Shown piece after piece: positions 25,701 through 36,203 of a DNA stretch of 64,000 bases. The first letter of the stretch is position 1. Each line of letters starts with the position of its first letter. Source of the stretch: Sapria himalayana (taxonomy: Eukaryota > Streptophyta > Magnoliopsida > Malpighiales > Rafflesiaceae). The notes under the pieces are model-generated. The model saw only the letters and a program-made list of their open reading frames with translations. It was not told where the DNA came from and ran no database searches. Where the stretch lies: NCBI GenBank assembly GCA_029783825.1, contig JAREIK010000516.1, positions 81,698-145,697 on the forward strand, written 5' to 3'. The position numbers were made by a program, and so were the translations under genes.

Positions 25701-26180
25701 GATCAATAAATAAATTAATAAACTAGTATTAATAAGAATGATATAAATTAAAATATAAGTGTATAATCTAAAATGATTCAAAATCAAAATAATATATATT
25801 ACTAAATAATAATTTATTATTTTAAAAATTTTGCCTCATTTTATAAGCATATATATATTTTTGATGAAAAATAAATTATTTAAATTATATCTGTCTCACT
25901 AATAATTTATTTTGTTATTAATATTTCTATAAAAATAAATTGATAAACAATTAAAATGAATATATAAAATTATAATGAATACAAATAAAAAAGATATATA
26001 TGATTTATTATTTAGGTTATACCAATTTAATAGTTTATGTTTTTTGTGGTTTTGGGGTTAAGGACTTTATTGATTTATATGTTTGCACATTTAGGTGTTT
26101 ATAAGTTTTATTTAATCAATCAAATAACAAAAAATTTATTTTTATGAATTTTCGTGATTTTCAAAGGTTATAACCTTTGA
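22800..26180. repeat. Segmental satellite duplication, partner A of 39290-42450
   Basis: Monomer order and sequence match 39290-42450 at an offset of about 16.41 kb: 23694/40110, 24446/40858 and 24978/41387 differ by 16416, 16412 and 16409. The first part, 23089-24446, also matches 36566-37917 at an offset of about 13.47 kb. The long-type monomer carries the marker ATTAGATCTATCTCACTAAT and the phrase TTTTTTCGTTATATGACTTT. Confidence 0.75.
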
Positions 26181-28032
26181 AAATATAATAATTTTGTAAT
26201 AGTTCTAAAATGAATACAATACTTAGTTATAATAATCTTAATAATTATATTTGATGTAAATTCAATATAAAAAATTTTATTAATATATATTATTTTGTGA
26301 TCAAAAAATAAATTAATAAACTATCATTAATAAGATAGATATTAATTAAAATATATTTTCAGAACCCAAAATAATTCAAAATCAAAGTAAATTATATTAC
26401 AAAATAAAATTTTAAATTTTTGAAATTTTGTTTATTTTTATAAGCTTATATTTTTTTTCATAAAAATAATTTATTTAATTTTATATGTCTCACTCATTAT
26501 TTATTTTGTAATTAATATTTCTATAAAAAATAAACTAATAAATACTTAAAATGAATATTTAAATTATAATGAAAATAAATAAAAATGAGATTTATTATTT
26601 ATTATTTAGGTTATATAGGTTTAATGGTTTAAGAATTTAGGGGGTTTTGGGATTTAGGAGTCTAGAGATTTAAATGTTTCGGCATTTAGTGGTTTATAAG
26701 TTTTAATTAAATAAAAAAATAAAAAAATTATAAAAAATAATTTTTATGATTTTTTATCATTTTTGAAGGTGATAACCTTTGAAAATATAATAATTTTTAA
26801 ATTTTTTTTAATTGTGAACACAATATTTAGTTATAATAATCATTATATTTATATATCATATAAATTCAATATAAACAATTTTATTGATAATTATTGTAAT
26901 AATGATCAAAAAATAAATTAATTATCTATTATTAATAAGATAGATATCAATTTAAATATAATTACAAAACCTAAAATGATTCAGAAGAAAAGCAAAATAT
27001 ATTATAATGTAATAATTTTTTGTTTTGAAAATTTTTTTTATTTTAAAAATTTTATCAATAAATTTTGATGAAAAATAATTTATATAAATTATATTTGTCT
27101 AACTCAATTTATTTTGTAATTAATATTTATATATTAATAAACAAATAAATAATTAAAATGAAAATTTAAAATTATAATGAAAAAAAAATGAGTTTATTAT
27201 TTATCATTATTATTATGGGATATCGGTTTAATTTGAAATAGATATGTCTCACTAATAATTTATTTTTTAATTAATATTTCTATAAAATAAATTCATAAAT
27301 AATTAAAATTAAAATTTAAAATTATATCAAATAAAAATAAAAATGAGATTTATGATTTTTTATTAATGTATACCAGTTTAATGATTTAACTATTTAGAGG
27401 TTTTGTCGTTAGGTTTTTAGCAATTTATGTTTTTAGGCTTTTAGTAGTTTATAGGTTATATTTAAAAAAAAATAACAAACAAAATTTATATAATTTTTTA
27501 TAATTTACATAGGATATAACATTGGAAAATATAATAATATTGAAAATTTTTTGAAATTTTAATACAATATTTTGTTATTATAATATTAATAATTATATAT
27601 CATATAAATTAAAAATAAATAATTTTATTGATAGATATTATAATAATGTTCAAAAATTAAATTTATAAACTATTAATATTAAGATATATATTAAATAAAA
27701 AATATTTACAAAACCCAATTGATTCAAAATTAAAGTAACTTATATTACTTGATAATAATTTTTAATTTTTAAATTTATACTTCTTTTATAAGCGTATATT
27801 TTTATTAGATAAAAAATATATAATTAAAATTATATTTGTCCTACTCATAATTTATTTTGTATTAAAATATTTCTAAATAATTACACTAATAAATAATTAA
27901 AATGAATATATAAAATTATAATAAATAATAATAAAAAATAGATGTATTAATTATTAAGTAGTATTTAGCAGTTTAATGGTTTATGTATTTAGGCATTACA
28001 GGGTTTAGGAGTTTACTGATTTAACTTTATAT

Positions 28033-28040
28033 GCATTTAG
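28033..28040. repeat. Target site left of hAT copy 2
   Basis: GCATTTAG, identical in sequence and monomer position to the left target site of copy 1. The right-hand partner is missing because the 3' end of this copy is deleted. Confidence 0.75.
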
Positions 28041-28240
28041 TAGGGCTGCTCACAGGACTCGGAGATTCGCGACCCGACACGAAGTCTTGTCCCGAAAGAA
28101 TCGGGACTGAGAAAAATATGTTGACTTTGACATTTCCCATCCCGCTCTGTCACGTATTTTTTCTTTTGGGATGGTTCCGGATCTTAATCAATATCCATCT
28201 CGAGAACCGTCCCATCCTAAAAATTTGATACTAGAACCAG
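28041..28240. promoter_or_regulatory. GC-rich subterminal region of hAT copy 2
   Basis: The same cluster of CCCG/CGGGAC-type motifs as in the other copies. Differences between copies are mostly C/T or G/A at former CpG sites, for example CACGGGAC, CACAGGAC and CATGAGAC at the terminus. A transposase-binding role is inferred from hAT family biology. Confidence 0.5.
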
Positions 28241-28636
28241 GAATATATATATATATATATATAACATAAAATGCCACCAATTCCACTTCTGCCCATCCAA
28301 TTCCTACGCACCTATTGATGTTCCGACGAGTTCCAAGCCACCTCACACCATTCCAGGCGTGTTCAATTAGGTTCAGCCTTTGTCCATCACACTTCTGGTT
28401 ACCTCCACCGTGTCTTAGATGCCACCAGCCTTTTGGTTTGTTTTTCTGACGAGAATTGAGTGATTAATTATTATTATTATGTGTCTTAGTCAGTTTTGTT
28501 GAGTATTGGTGGCGGTGTTCTGGTTGGGCCGAATGAGTGGGCTAAATGTGTTACAGTCAGTTTTGTAGAGCTTGCTTGTTTGAAATATTTATATGTATTT
28601 ATGATTGACATATCATATTAATTAATGGCAATCCAG

Positions 28637-30765
28637 ATGGCACAATTTAGTAGTAAATGAAAAATACAATAAATTGAAGATGATCACATCTCGAATGATC
28701 AAAGTACTGGTAAATCCAATCATCATCATTTCACGAACCCTCCTATTGTTATGGCAGGTTCTTCAATTCCAATTGTAAAAGAAAGTCAAGGTACATCTCA
28801 ACCTCAAGCTCATAAAATATATAAGTTTGCTGTTTGTGAAACTTATGAGATATTAGTTGATTCAGAGGGAAATGAAACTGGTAGAGCAGCTTGTATATGG
28901 TGTAAGATAGAATATTTGGCAAAAAGGGATCAAGGTACTTCGGGTATATGGAAATACTTTAGAGAGACTTGTAAGAATTTACACACAAAAAAGAATTAAT
29001 AGAAGCTCACAAAGGTAAAGACAAGTCACAAACTTTGTTGAGTTTCACTAAAGGTACTAGTTCAGAGGATTACAAATTAACTTGTTGGCAATTTGATAAA
29101 CAACTAGTTAGGGAGGCTTTGGTGAAAATGATCATAAAAGATGAATTGCCTTTTTTTGTTGAGAGGAATGTGTTTAAGGAGTTTTGTGAAGTTAGTGTGC
29201 CTCAATTTAAAATTACCATCTAGGCACTCTATACTGAGAAATTGTTTTTCTTTGTTTGTTAAGGAAAAGAATAAATTATTTGATAGTATATCATCTCATT
29301 GTTGTAGAGTTTCATTGACTACCGACACTTGGACTAGCATTCAAAATTTGTCTTATATATGTTTGACTATTCATTTAATTGATTCTCAATGGAATATGCA
29401 TAAAAGGAGTTTGAACTTTTGTGTAATTAAAAGTCATTCTGGAGTTAATATTAGAAATGCTATTGAGTTTTGCATGAATGAATGGGGTTTAAGAAAGTTG
29501 ATGTGCAGTATTGTTGAAAATGCATCAAATAATGATGTTGCAGTTGAACAATTGAAAAAAATGCTTATGAAGAAAAGTGTTATACCTTTGAGGGGCGAGC
29601 ATTTTCATATGAGATCTTGTGCTCATATTTTAAACTTAATTATCAAAGATGGCATTGTAGTAGTTGAGAGTTCTATTCAAAAAATTAGAGTTGTAGTGAA
29701 ATATGTGAGGAGCAGTCCTAAAAGATTAGATATGTTTAAGTTATGTGTTGAAGAAACAAACTTGACATATGAATCTTCTTTGCAATTAGATTTTCCTACA
29801 AGATAGAATTCAACTTATTTGATGCTACAAACTGATATAAAATATCAAAAAGAATTTGATAAGTTGTAGGACAAAGACAAAAGGTTTTTGAATGAGTTTA
29901 GTTCAAACATTCCAACTGAGAGAGACTTAACAAACACCAAATTTTTGGCTCGTTTCTTGAAAACTTTTTATGAGGTAACTTGTAAATTTTCTGGCTCATA
30001 ATATTCTACCTCTAGTGTTTATTTTTCTGAGATTATTCGAATTTGAAAAAAAATTGAGCTTTGTGAAAATAGTAGAGATACAATGGTGTATGAATTAGGT
30101 ATGAAAATGAGGCATAAATTTAACAAATATTGGGGTTCTCTTCGGTCAACAAATATTATGATTTTTGTAGCAGTAGTGTTGGATCCTAGATATAAGCTCA
30201 AATATCTCAAGGCTAAGTACACTTAGCATTATGGAAAAAAATTGGCTAAAAATTTGGTGAAAAAGGTTATAAATGCTTTAAATGAGATGATGGATGATTA
30301 TAAGATTTAAATGAAGATGAATCAAAAGAAGATGATTTTTCTTCTACTGTGTTGAAGAAAAATGATGCTTTCTTTGATGGTAGTGATATTTATGTTGATG
30401 ATTTTTTTTGTTGAATTGGAGAATGAACAAGAAGTTGTAGCTTTGGAAGAGTTGGACAGGTACATTTAGAAAAAACTTGAAAAAATAGAATTGATTTTGA
30501 TCTTCTAAACTGGTGGAAGGTAAATGAGGTTATGCATCTTTCTTTGGAAAATGTAGCAAGAAATGTATTTGCTATCCAAGCATCTACTATGGCCTATGAA
30601 TCTACATTTAGCACTAGGGGAAGAACTTTAGATAAATTTAGGAGTTCTTTAACACCTATTACAGCTGAAGTTCTCATATCTTTACAATATTGGTTGAGAA
30701 GCTCAAACAAACCTATTGAAATTGAAGAATTAGTTCAAGACCTTGATGATAATGAATCAGGATAG
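28637..30765 (+). pseudogene. hAT transposase pseudogene, copy 2 (longest open core)
   Basis: ATG at 28637, then stops at 28658 (CGA-to-TGA against copy 3) and 28670 (TAA, shared with copy 3). The BED finger is open at 28751-28999, with C-x2-C in ACIWCK. The expected His of the finger reads Tyr (WKYFRETC). A 2-bp loss ends this frame; 29035-29223 continues in another frame, and a 1-bp insertion near 29212 leads into the core at 29141-29806 (221 codons, the first ~25 out of register). Landmarks in that frame: catalytic Asp in TTDTWTS (residue 62); the second Asp replaced by Glu in IVENASNND (residue 126); CAHILNL (160-166). The RW motif is cut by TGG-to-TAG at 29804. Another shared stop is at 29999. 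The dimerisation domain at 30532-30765 keeps AYESTFS (Glu codon 30598). Confidence 0.92.
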
Positions 30766-31706
30766 TAATCAAATCTTGTAAATTTTAATTTCACTTTTCC
30801 TTATTTTATTCATTCAATTTAATAAAAATATGGTTCAATTACAATTTTCAGAGGGGTCACAAGATCCAAATATTCATCCAACTTTAGTTGGCCAACTAAA
30901 TTTGGAATGGGTGTATTAAATTTTATAGGTAATATTTTGTTTTTTTATTACTCTTTCATCTTAAAAATTTATATCTACATGATTAACACGTTTTCATCTT
31001 TAGTTTTCCTTATACAGTGGAGGAAGAAAAGGGAAGAGTTGTAGAAGAGATAATTAATTGGGTTTGGATCTTCGTTGCTATTCCAGGACGGACCTTTGAA
31101 ATGATTATTATCATGGTTGTTATTAGTTGTTTTTTTTTGTTATATTAAGCTGCCTAATTTTAGCAATTACTTAAGTAGTAATTGCTGCTACCAATGTTTG
31201 TGGTCATCTTTAGCAATATCTTAATATTTTAAGTAATTCTTTATAAAATGTAGTATTGCTATTATGGTTAACTTTCACTCGTCTGAACATAGCCAACTTA
31301 TGAAAAAACAAAGAACCAAATTAAGCACACAACTCGGTCCCGTTCTATTTAACATTTCTATCCTTTTTTGCACGTCAAAGCTTTTTGACAAGGTAATGGA
31401 ACTCATTTGTGGTATTCAGCCTATTTGACAAAACAAAATTGGCCCAATTTGAGTTTGAAAGATACATAACTAAGGAATGATAAATGGTACAACAAAAGGT
31501 TTCGACATGAACTAACTTGGTCGGTTTGAAGAAAATAAATTGAAAAAAATGTCCGAACTCCGTTCCAGTCCCGGAACCATTTTATCCTACCCAAAATCTC
31601 TAATCTCCATCCCATCCTGATATTTTCAACCTATGGGTCGAGTCTGGATCTTCAAAAAAAAAATCTCCGAACTATGGGAAGGGACTGGAGATTTGTAATC
31701 CCCATT
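30766..31706 (+). other. 3' non-coding region of hAT copy 2 with possible terminal introns
   Basis: After the last sense codons (...DDNESG) a GT-less remnant and AG-type acceptor (TTTTCAG at about 30850) precede the conserved AGGGGTCACAAGATCC. A second acceptor-like ACAG precedes TGGAGGAAGAAAAGG at about 31017. All three copies keep this layout, so the parental gene may have had short 3' exons. The rest is non-coding. Confidence 0.45.
31162..31186. repeat. Perfect sub-terminal hairpin in hAT copy 2
   Basis: AGCAATTACT (31162-31171), a 5-base loop TAAGT, then the exact reverse complement AGTAATTGCT (31177-31186). It is identical in copy 3 (61749-61773) and decayed in copy 1. It lies about 520 bp inside the right end. 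Its role is unknown; it could be a transcript-end structure or a relic of a nested element. Confidence 0.7.
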
Positions 31707-32717
31707 CGATTTTATTTAAAAAATAATATAACAAAAAAATTATTTTTATTATTTTTTGATATTTTCAAAGGTTATAACTTATAACCTTTGAAAATATAAT
31801 AATTTTTAAATTTTTATCAAATGCGAATACAATATTTAATTATACTAATCATTTTATTTTTATTTTATATAAATTCAATATAAATAATTTTATTGTTAAA
31901 TATTCTAATAATAATCAAAAAATAAATTAATAATCCATTAATAATAAGATAGATATTAATTAAAATATAATTACAAAACTTAAAATGATTCAGAAGGAAA
32001 TAAAAATATATTAGTATTTAATAATTTTTTGTTTTTGAATTTTTTTTTCTTTTAATAATTTTATCTATATTTTTTTGATGAAAAATAATTTACATAAATT
32101 ATATTTGTCTAACTCATAATTTATTTTGTAATTAATATTTATATATAATAAACATATAATAATTAAAATGAATATTTAAAATTATAATCAAAAAAATGTA
32201 TTATTATTATTATTTATTATTTAGGGATATCAGGTTTAATTTAAATTAGATCCGTCTCACTAATAATTTATTTTGTAATTAATATTTATATAAAAATAAA
32301 CTTATAAATAATTAAAATAAAAATTTAAAATTATATGAATAAAAATTAAATGAGATTTAAGATTTATTATTAATTTATACCAGTTTAATAGTTTAAGTAT
32401 ATAGAGGTATTAGTCGTTAGAAGTTTAGCGATTTATGTTTTTAGGCTTTTAGTGGTTTAAAGGTTTTATATAAAAAAATAAAATAACAAAAAAAAATTTT
32501 ATAATTTGTTATCATTTTGATAGGTTATAACCTTTGAAAATATAATAATATTTACAATTTTTAGAAATGTGAATACAATATTTAGTTATAATAATATTAA
32601 TAATTATATATCATATAAATTCAATATAAACAATTTTTTTTGATAGACAATATAAAAATGATCAAAAATTAAATTAATAAACTATTAAAAATAAGAGTAA
32701 TATTAATTAAAAAATAT
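31707..32717. repeat. AT-rich satellite between hAT copy 2 and the mitochondrial-like insertion
   Basis: Palindromes start at 31770 and 32523 (long-type spacing 753). The block is homologous to the 3' flanks of copies 1 and 3: all three share the unusual body phrase AATCCATTAATAATAAG. It stops within a monomer about 194 bp after the palindrome, at ATTAATTAAAAAATAT. Confidence 0.88.
31762..31794. repeat. Expanded satellite palindrome
   Basis: The core has grown to GGTTATAACTTATAACC by addition of 7 bp, yet the whole remains a perfect inverted repeat: two 16-bp arms around a single C at 31778. Confidence 0.85.
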
Positions 32718-35700
32718 AAACAATTTTTATATTAAGTAAAATGTTCGATCCTTCTTCACACTTTCATTAGGAGGGTTGTGTCTGTCCCGTTGATGAGATG
32801 ATTTTCTCTGGCTGTCACCCATGCAGTTAGATCTCTAACCAGTGAAGAGTAGCACAGTAACAGGTCTCCTAAAGACTGATCGTCGAGTATACGAGTGCCA
32901 ACCTTCTCTTGACCGGCTCTACTTCCCTCACTAGATATGGTGGGATGGGATTTCCTATCTGATAAGAAGGGTTGGCCAGAAGGAAGAGAAGCAAGTGAAA
33001 GTAAAGGATGGCGACGGGCTCAAGCTGAAAACCCATCTATTTGAGCTTTCATGGCAGTGGGCACTATAAGCGCAGGAGAGGGGTCCGTTGGAGGATAGAC
33101 TCTACTCTACTATTAGTATTAGTCAATCTAATCTCTCCAAGGCCTGGAATTCAGTTCAAATAGGGTTGGGAAGGTGATTAGTCTGGGGGTTAGGTTTGAT
33201 ACCCTATCCCCATTGACAAATCTTTCTCTTGCTCTCGAGTCCTGTATATGTAGCGAAGGTCCTCGCTTGATAGAGGCCCGAGCAGAAGTTGTTAGTTGTG
33301 CTAAGTTCTCCTTGTTAGCAGGCAAAGGATCCGCATGAGAGAAAGAAAGAGTAGTTGTGTTCAGAAGTGAAGGGGCAAAGTCTCCTTTTTCACTTGAAAT
33401 AAAATAGTCGCAGGAGAGATATCAGAAGTCTAAGTAGCGAACTCTAGGCAGAAAAGAGGGAATTGTACGTTGTAAGCGAGGTCATTTTATCACTTCTCTT
33501 CCTTCAGGTGGGCAAGGGAGTCCTTAAGAGACTTCCTAGAGATCTTAATTTGCTGTTCCAGTAACTAAAATAGTGAAAGTGAAAAAAAATGCGAGATGAT
33601 GCTAAGTCAAACTGATAAGAAAAAAGATCAAACTGATAATATAATTCCAGGGAGTGAGCAAAAAACAGGATTCCATCCCGAGTGTTAGGCGTCAGGTTCG
33701 ACCGACGTAGTTGACTCTTATGCATGTCATGGGACTGTTGATTAAATCTCAAAGCAAAGGTCTTCGTTCCTCTCTCCGTCCACCTTTTCGGCTTAGGCCT
33801 ATGGGCTCTCGTTTAGAAAGCGAGAGTTCTTTCGTATAGCTCAGAAGGCCACAAAGCGGATTCCGTACTCATAGTTGAGTGAAGAAGTCCCTGTCCATGG
33901 CAGGTGCCACTTCCAATCTCAGGCAAAGTGATTTCAGTCGGTGAGAAAAAAAGAAACAAATATTCAATGAGAGTCGTAGTTCCGAATAAGCATAAGAAAC
34001 TTTCTAGTAAGTAAGCACATGAGCAAGGATCAACATTCTGCAATTGATCCACCATCTATTCCCATTTCTATCAACCAGATCTTCCATTGAATAAGAAATT
34101 ATCAAGCAAAGCACACCAAATCAAGGAGCAGTGGGTTATATCTTCCGAGACTGTCTGTTTATCTGGGAATGTGAGTCTTTGTTTCCCAGTCCTTATAAGG
34201 AAAGGAGGAGAGCCTACAATGTCCGAATGTTCGAAAGAAAGATGCTACTGTCACTAAGGGAATTGCTCCTTAATTCCTTCTTTTCTCGCTTAGGCTTTCT
34301 TTCTCGATTAGAAAAAAAGGTAGCTCTCGATGGAAGAAACGAGATGGGTCTTAGAATAGACAAATCGACCGAATATGATGATGATGGTGGAGTCCATGTT
34401 GCCTTTTCATTTATGTAGAAGAGGGTTCCCCTTCCTTTTTCTTTTAAGAGAATATTCAGGAAGTGAAAAGCTTACTCTTTCACTGCATGCAGTGGCCACA
34501 TTCCTTTTGGCCGTGCAAGGGATAGTTGGCTCTCCGGTTAGGAGTGCCCCTTTTGCTTTGGCTGTAGGCGAGGGGGCATTTACAAATGAGTTTTCAGCTT
34601 ATTTATTGCTCTTCCTCTTGCTTCGCTGCTTCTTCCACGTGCTTTCTTTCCGCTCGCTCCTTTTGTCCTGCTTCGACAACTCCTTTCTTTGGCACAAATT
34701 ACTGTCGTTTTCTTTTGAGCTCGCTGGTTTCTATAAGCCAATGGAATAACGAGTAGCTGGAGTAAGATAGAGGTAATGGACCTGTACCGGAGCTGACAAA
34801 AGGAAAGCTTTCTGGTATGCTTTCAAAGGCAAGTCTTGATTCATCCTATTATGGCTACTTCGGTCCTTTAGTGAAAGCAACTGTCTCATCTCTTGCAGTT
34901 CCTTTTGGGCATCTTCGATGAGTTGGATCATAGCTTTTCCTTAGCTATGTCCCTTAGCCAATTAGAAAGCTTTCTTAATAAAAGAAGATCCTTGCCGTTA
35001 ATTCAATAGATTTCCTGCCTGCCAATCCTATGCTAACTCAGTAAAGACCAGTAATCCCGCATCTGAGATAAACCTATGCCATTTCACGTCGCAAACAAGC
35101 CCTTCTTTCACATAACTCATCACTGTCCATTTGCCCAAAAAAGAGCCTTTTTGTCCTAACTGTGCATTCTTCCTTCAAAGAGCGCACTAGTTGCCTTGCC
35201 TTTCTCGGATAATTTGTAAGTTGTATTCGTCCCTCTATCAATTCCTTTTGAATGATGAGGATTCAGTGAAAGAGCTTCTTCGCGCTAACTCCTAACCTCT
35301 GCTAATCCGATATAAGAAAGATGAAACGCACCTACCTTTATCCCACCCACCCTAGCAATCAAAGTTCCTTGCTGTCCTTCCCCATCAATCAGTGGGTTAC
35401 ACAACACCACTAGTTGCATTTAAGGTTGGACCACTACCGGAGAGAAAGACTGACCCAGGATAAGGAAGGGGCCCTAAGAAGTACGGGGGATTGCGATCCA
35501 ACTCCTACCCTGGCTTAGACGAAATAGAGATCCTTTCAAGCCCTCCTAGGGAAGGATTCTCATCCTGCGGGGGTTAGTAAAAGACTAGGCCAATGGTCCC
35601 ACACCTCAAGGAAGAGAGATCCATCATTCCTTACTTCACTACAAGAAGGAACACATTAAAAGCTACAAGCCCCTTATACCACACAAGGGGACACTACCAG

Positions 35701-36099
35701 ACTGAGTCTTAAACTAGGGAACTTGGACTTGGACTCAGACTCAGAGTAAGTGCTCTATGCGATACAGAATAGCTAGAGTACGGTAGGAATGAGCTGCTGC
35801 CAAGGCTTGAAATGATAAAAAAGCGGATTCCTTTTTGCCGGGAGAGCTCTGACAGATTCTCCTTATAAAATGGTGATAGAAAAGAAGAACCAGTCCTGCC
35901 ATACAAGACAAAGACAATAAGAGAAGGAAACCTCTAACAATAAACAAGAAAGAGTATGTCCTACAACGGCATACACATACCCTCAATACAAAGCAAGAAA
36001 GAAAGCAAACTCAGTCCTCGCCTCGGGTGAGCCAACAAGTCAAGCAAGAATAGGAGGGTTGTCATTTATGACCGCAATACACAAGGGATACAAATAAAT
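32718..36099. other. Mitochondrial-like DNA insertion (probable NUMT)
   Basis: About 3.38 kb of roughly balanced base composition inside an array that is nearly all A/T. Texture and vocabulary (CTTTCTT/GAAAG-rich, AAGGAAAGGAGGAG, CGCTCGCTCC, many short open frames of 65-124 codons on both strands, no conserved frame) are those of angiosperm mitochondrial intergenic DNA. I recognise no complete mitochondrial gene, rRNA or tRNA. Open frames at 33128-33325, 33504-33752, 33813-34055, 34131-34418 and 34375-34749 match no protein I know and resemble non-conserved mitochondrial ORFs. The first ~23 bp (32718-32740) is A/T filler of uncertain origin. It is absent at the corresponding place downstream of hAT copy 1 (about 5190) and copy 3 (about 63310), so it is specific to this unit. 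Alternative: an unrelated nuclear low-copy fragment. Confidence 0.6.
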
Positions 36100-36203
36100 A
36101 ATTAAAAAATAAACAAATAAATAAAAATTTAAAAGATAAGAATATGAGGGTTATCATTTATTATTTTGTTTATTTTTTAATTTAAAAAATAAACAAATAA
36201 ATA
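36100..36203. repeat. Templated-insertion scar at the 3' edge of the mitochondrial-like insert
   Basis: AATTAAAAAATAAACAAA (36100-36117) is repeated as its exact reverse complement at 36165-36182, then again in direct orientation from about 36183 (AAAAAATAAACAAATAAATA), where the satellite resumes. Between the arms, GAGGGTTATCATTTAT (36146-36161) repeats GAGGGTTGTCATTTAT from inside the insert (36054-36069). Such patchworks copied from both flanks are typical of end joining with template switching. Confidence 0.75.

Larger units (their letters stand above)
12758..28040. repeat. AT-rich satellite block (25 palindrome copies)
   Basis: Palindrome cores start at 12868, 13460, 13846, 14587, 15501, 16096, 16690, 17286, 17764, 18296, 18885, 19310, 19918, 20513, 21145, 21744, 22344, 23089, 23694, 24446, 24978, 25567, 26166, 26768 and 27512. 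Most spacings are 589-608 bp. Others are shorter (386, 425, 478, 532) or longer (741-752, the long type with the embedded partial duplication). A chimaeric junction interrupts the array at about 15028. The last monomer runs into hAT copy 2 at GCATTTAG (28033-28040). Short hydrophobic open frames such as 22384-22566 arise from A/T-only codons. Confidence 0.92.
28041..31706 (+). mobile_element. hAT (Ac-like) DNA transposon, copy 2, inactive, 3' terminus deleted
   Basis: About 3.67 kb. The left end TAGGGCTGCTCACAGGAC is intact. The right end stops at ATTTGTAATCCCCATT and continues directly as satellite (CGATTTTATTTAAAA), so about 50 bp covering the right terminal repeat, the right target-site copy and some satellite is gone. 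This copy has the longest open piece of transposase (29141-29806). It contains a TA microsatellite at 28242-28263 and the sub-terminal hairpin at 31162-31186. Without a right terminus it cannot be a transposition substrate. Confidence 0.9.

Noticed and set aside
31421..31615. Minus-strand open frames in the hAT 3' region (31421-31615, 61809-62162, 61943-62197, 728-985, 58656-58841)
   Set aside because: Shadows of non-coding transposon ends. They are shared between copies because the DNA is shared and show no domain.
32741..32749. tRNA end suggested by GTTCGATCC at the left edge of the mitochondrial-like insert
   Set aside because: No acceptor, D or anticodon arm can be folded around it.
34131..34749. 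Protein-coding genes in the mitochondrial-like insert (34131-34418, 34375-34749 and others)
   Set aside because: No recognisable family, overlapping frames on both strands, and composition typical of non-conserved mitochondrial ORFs.
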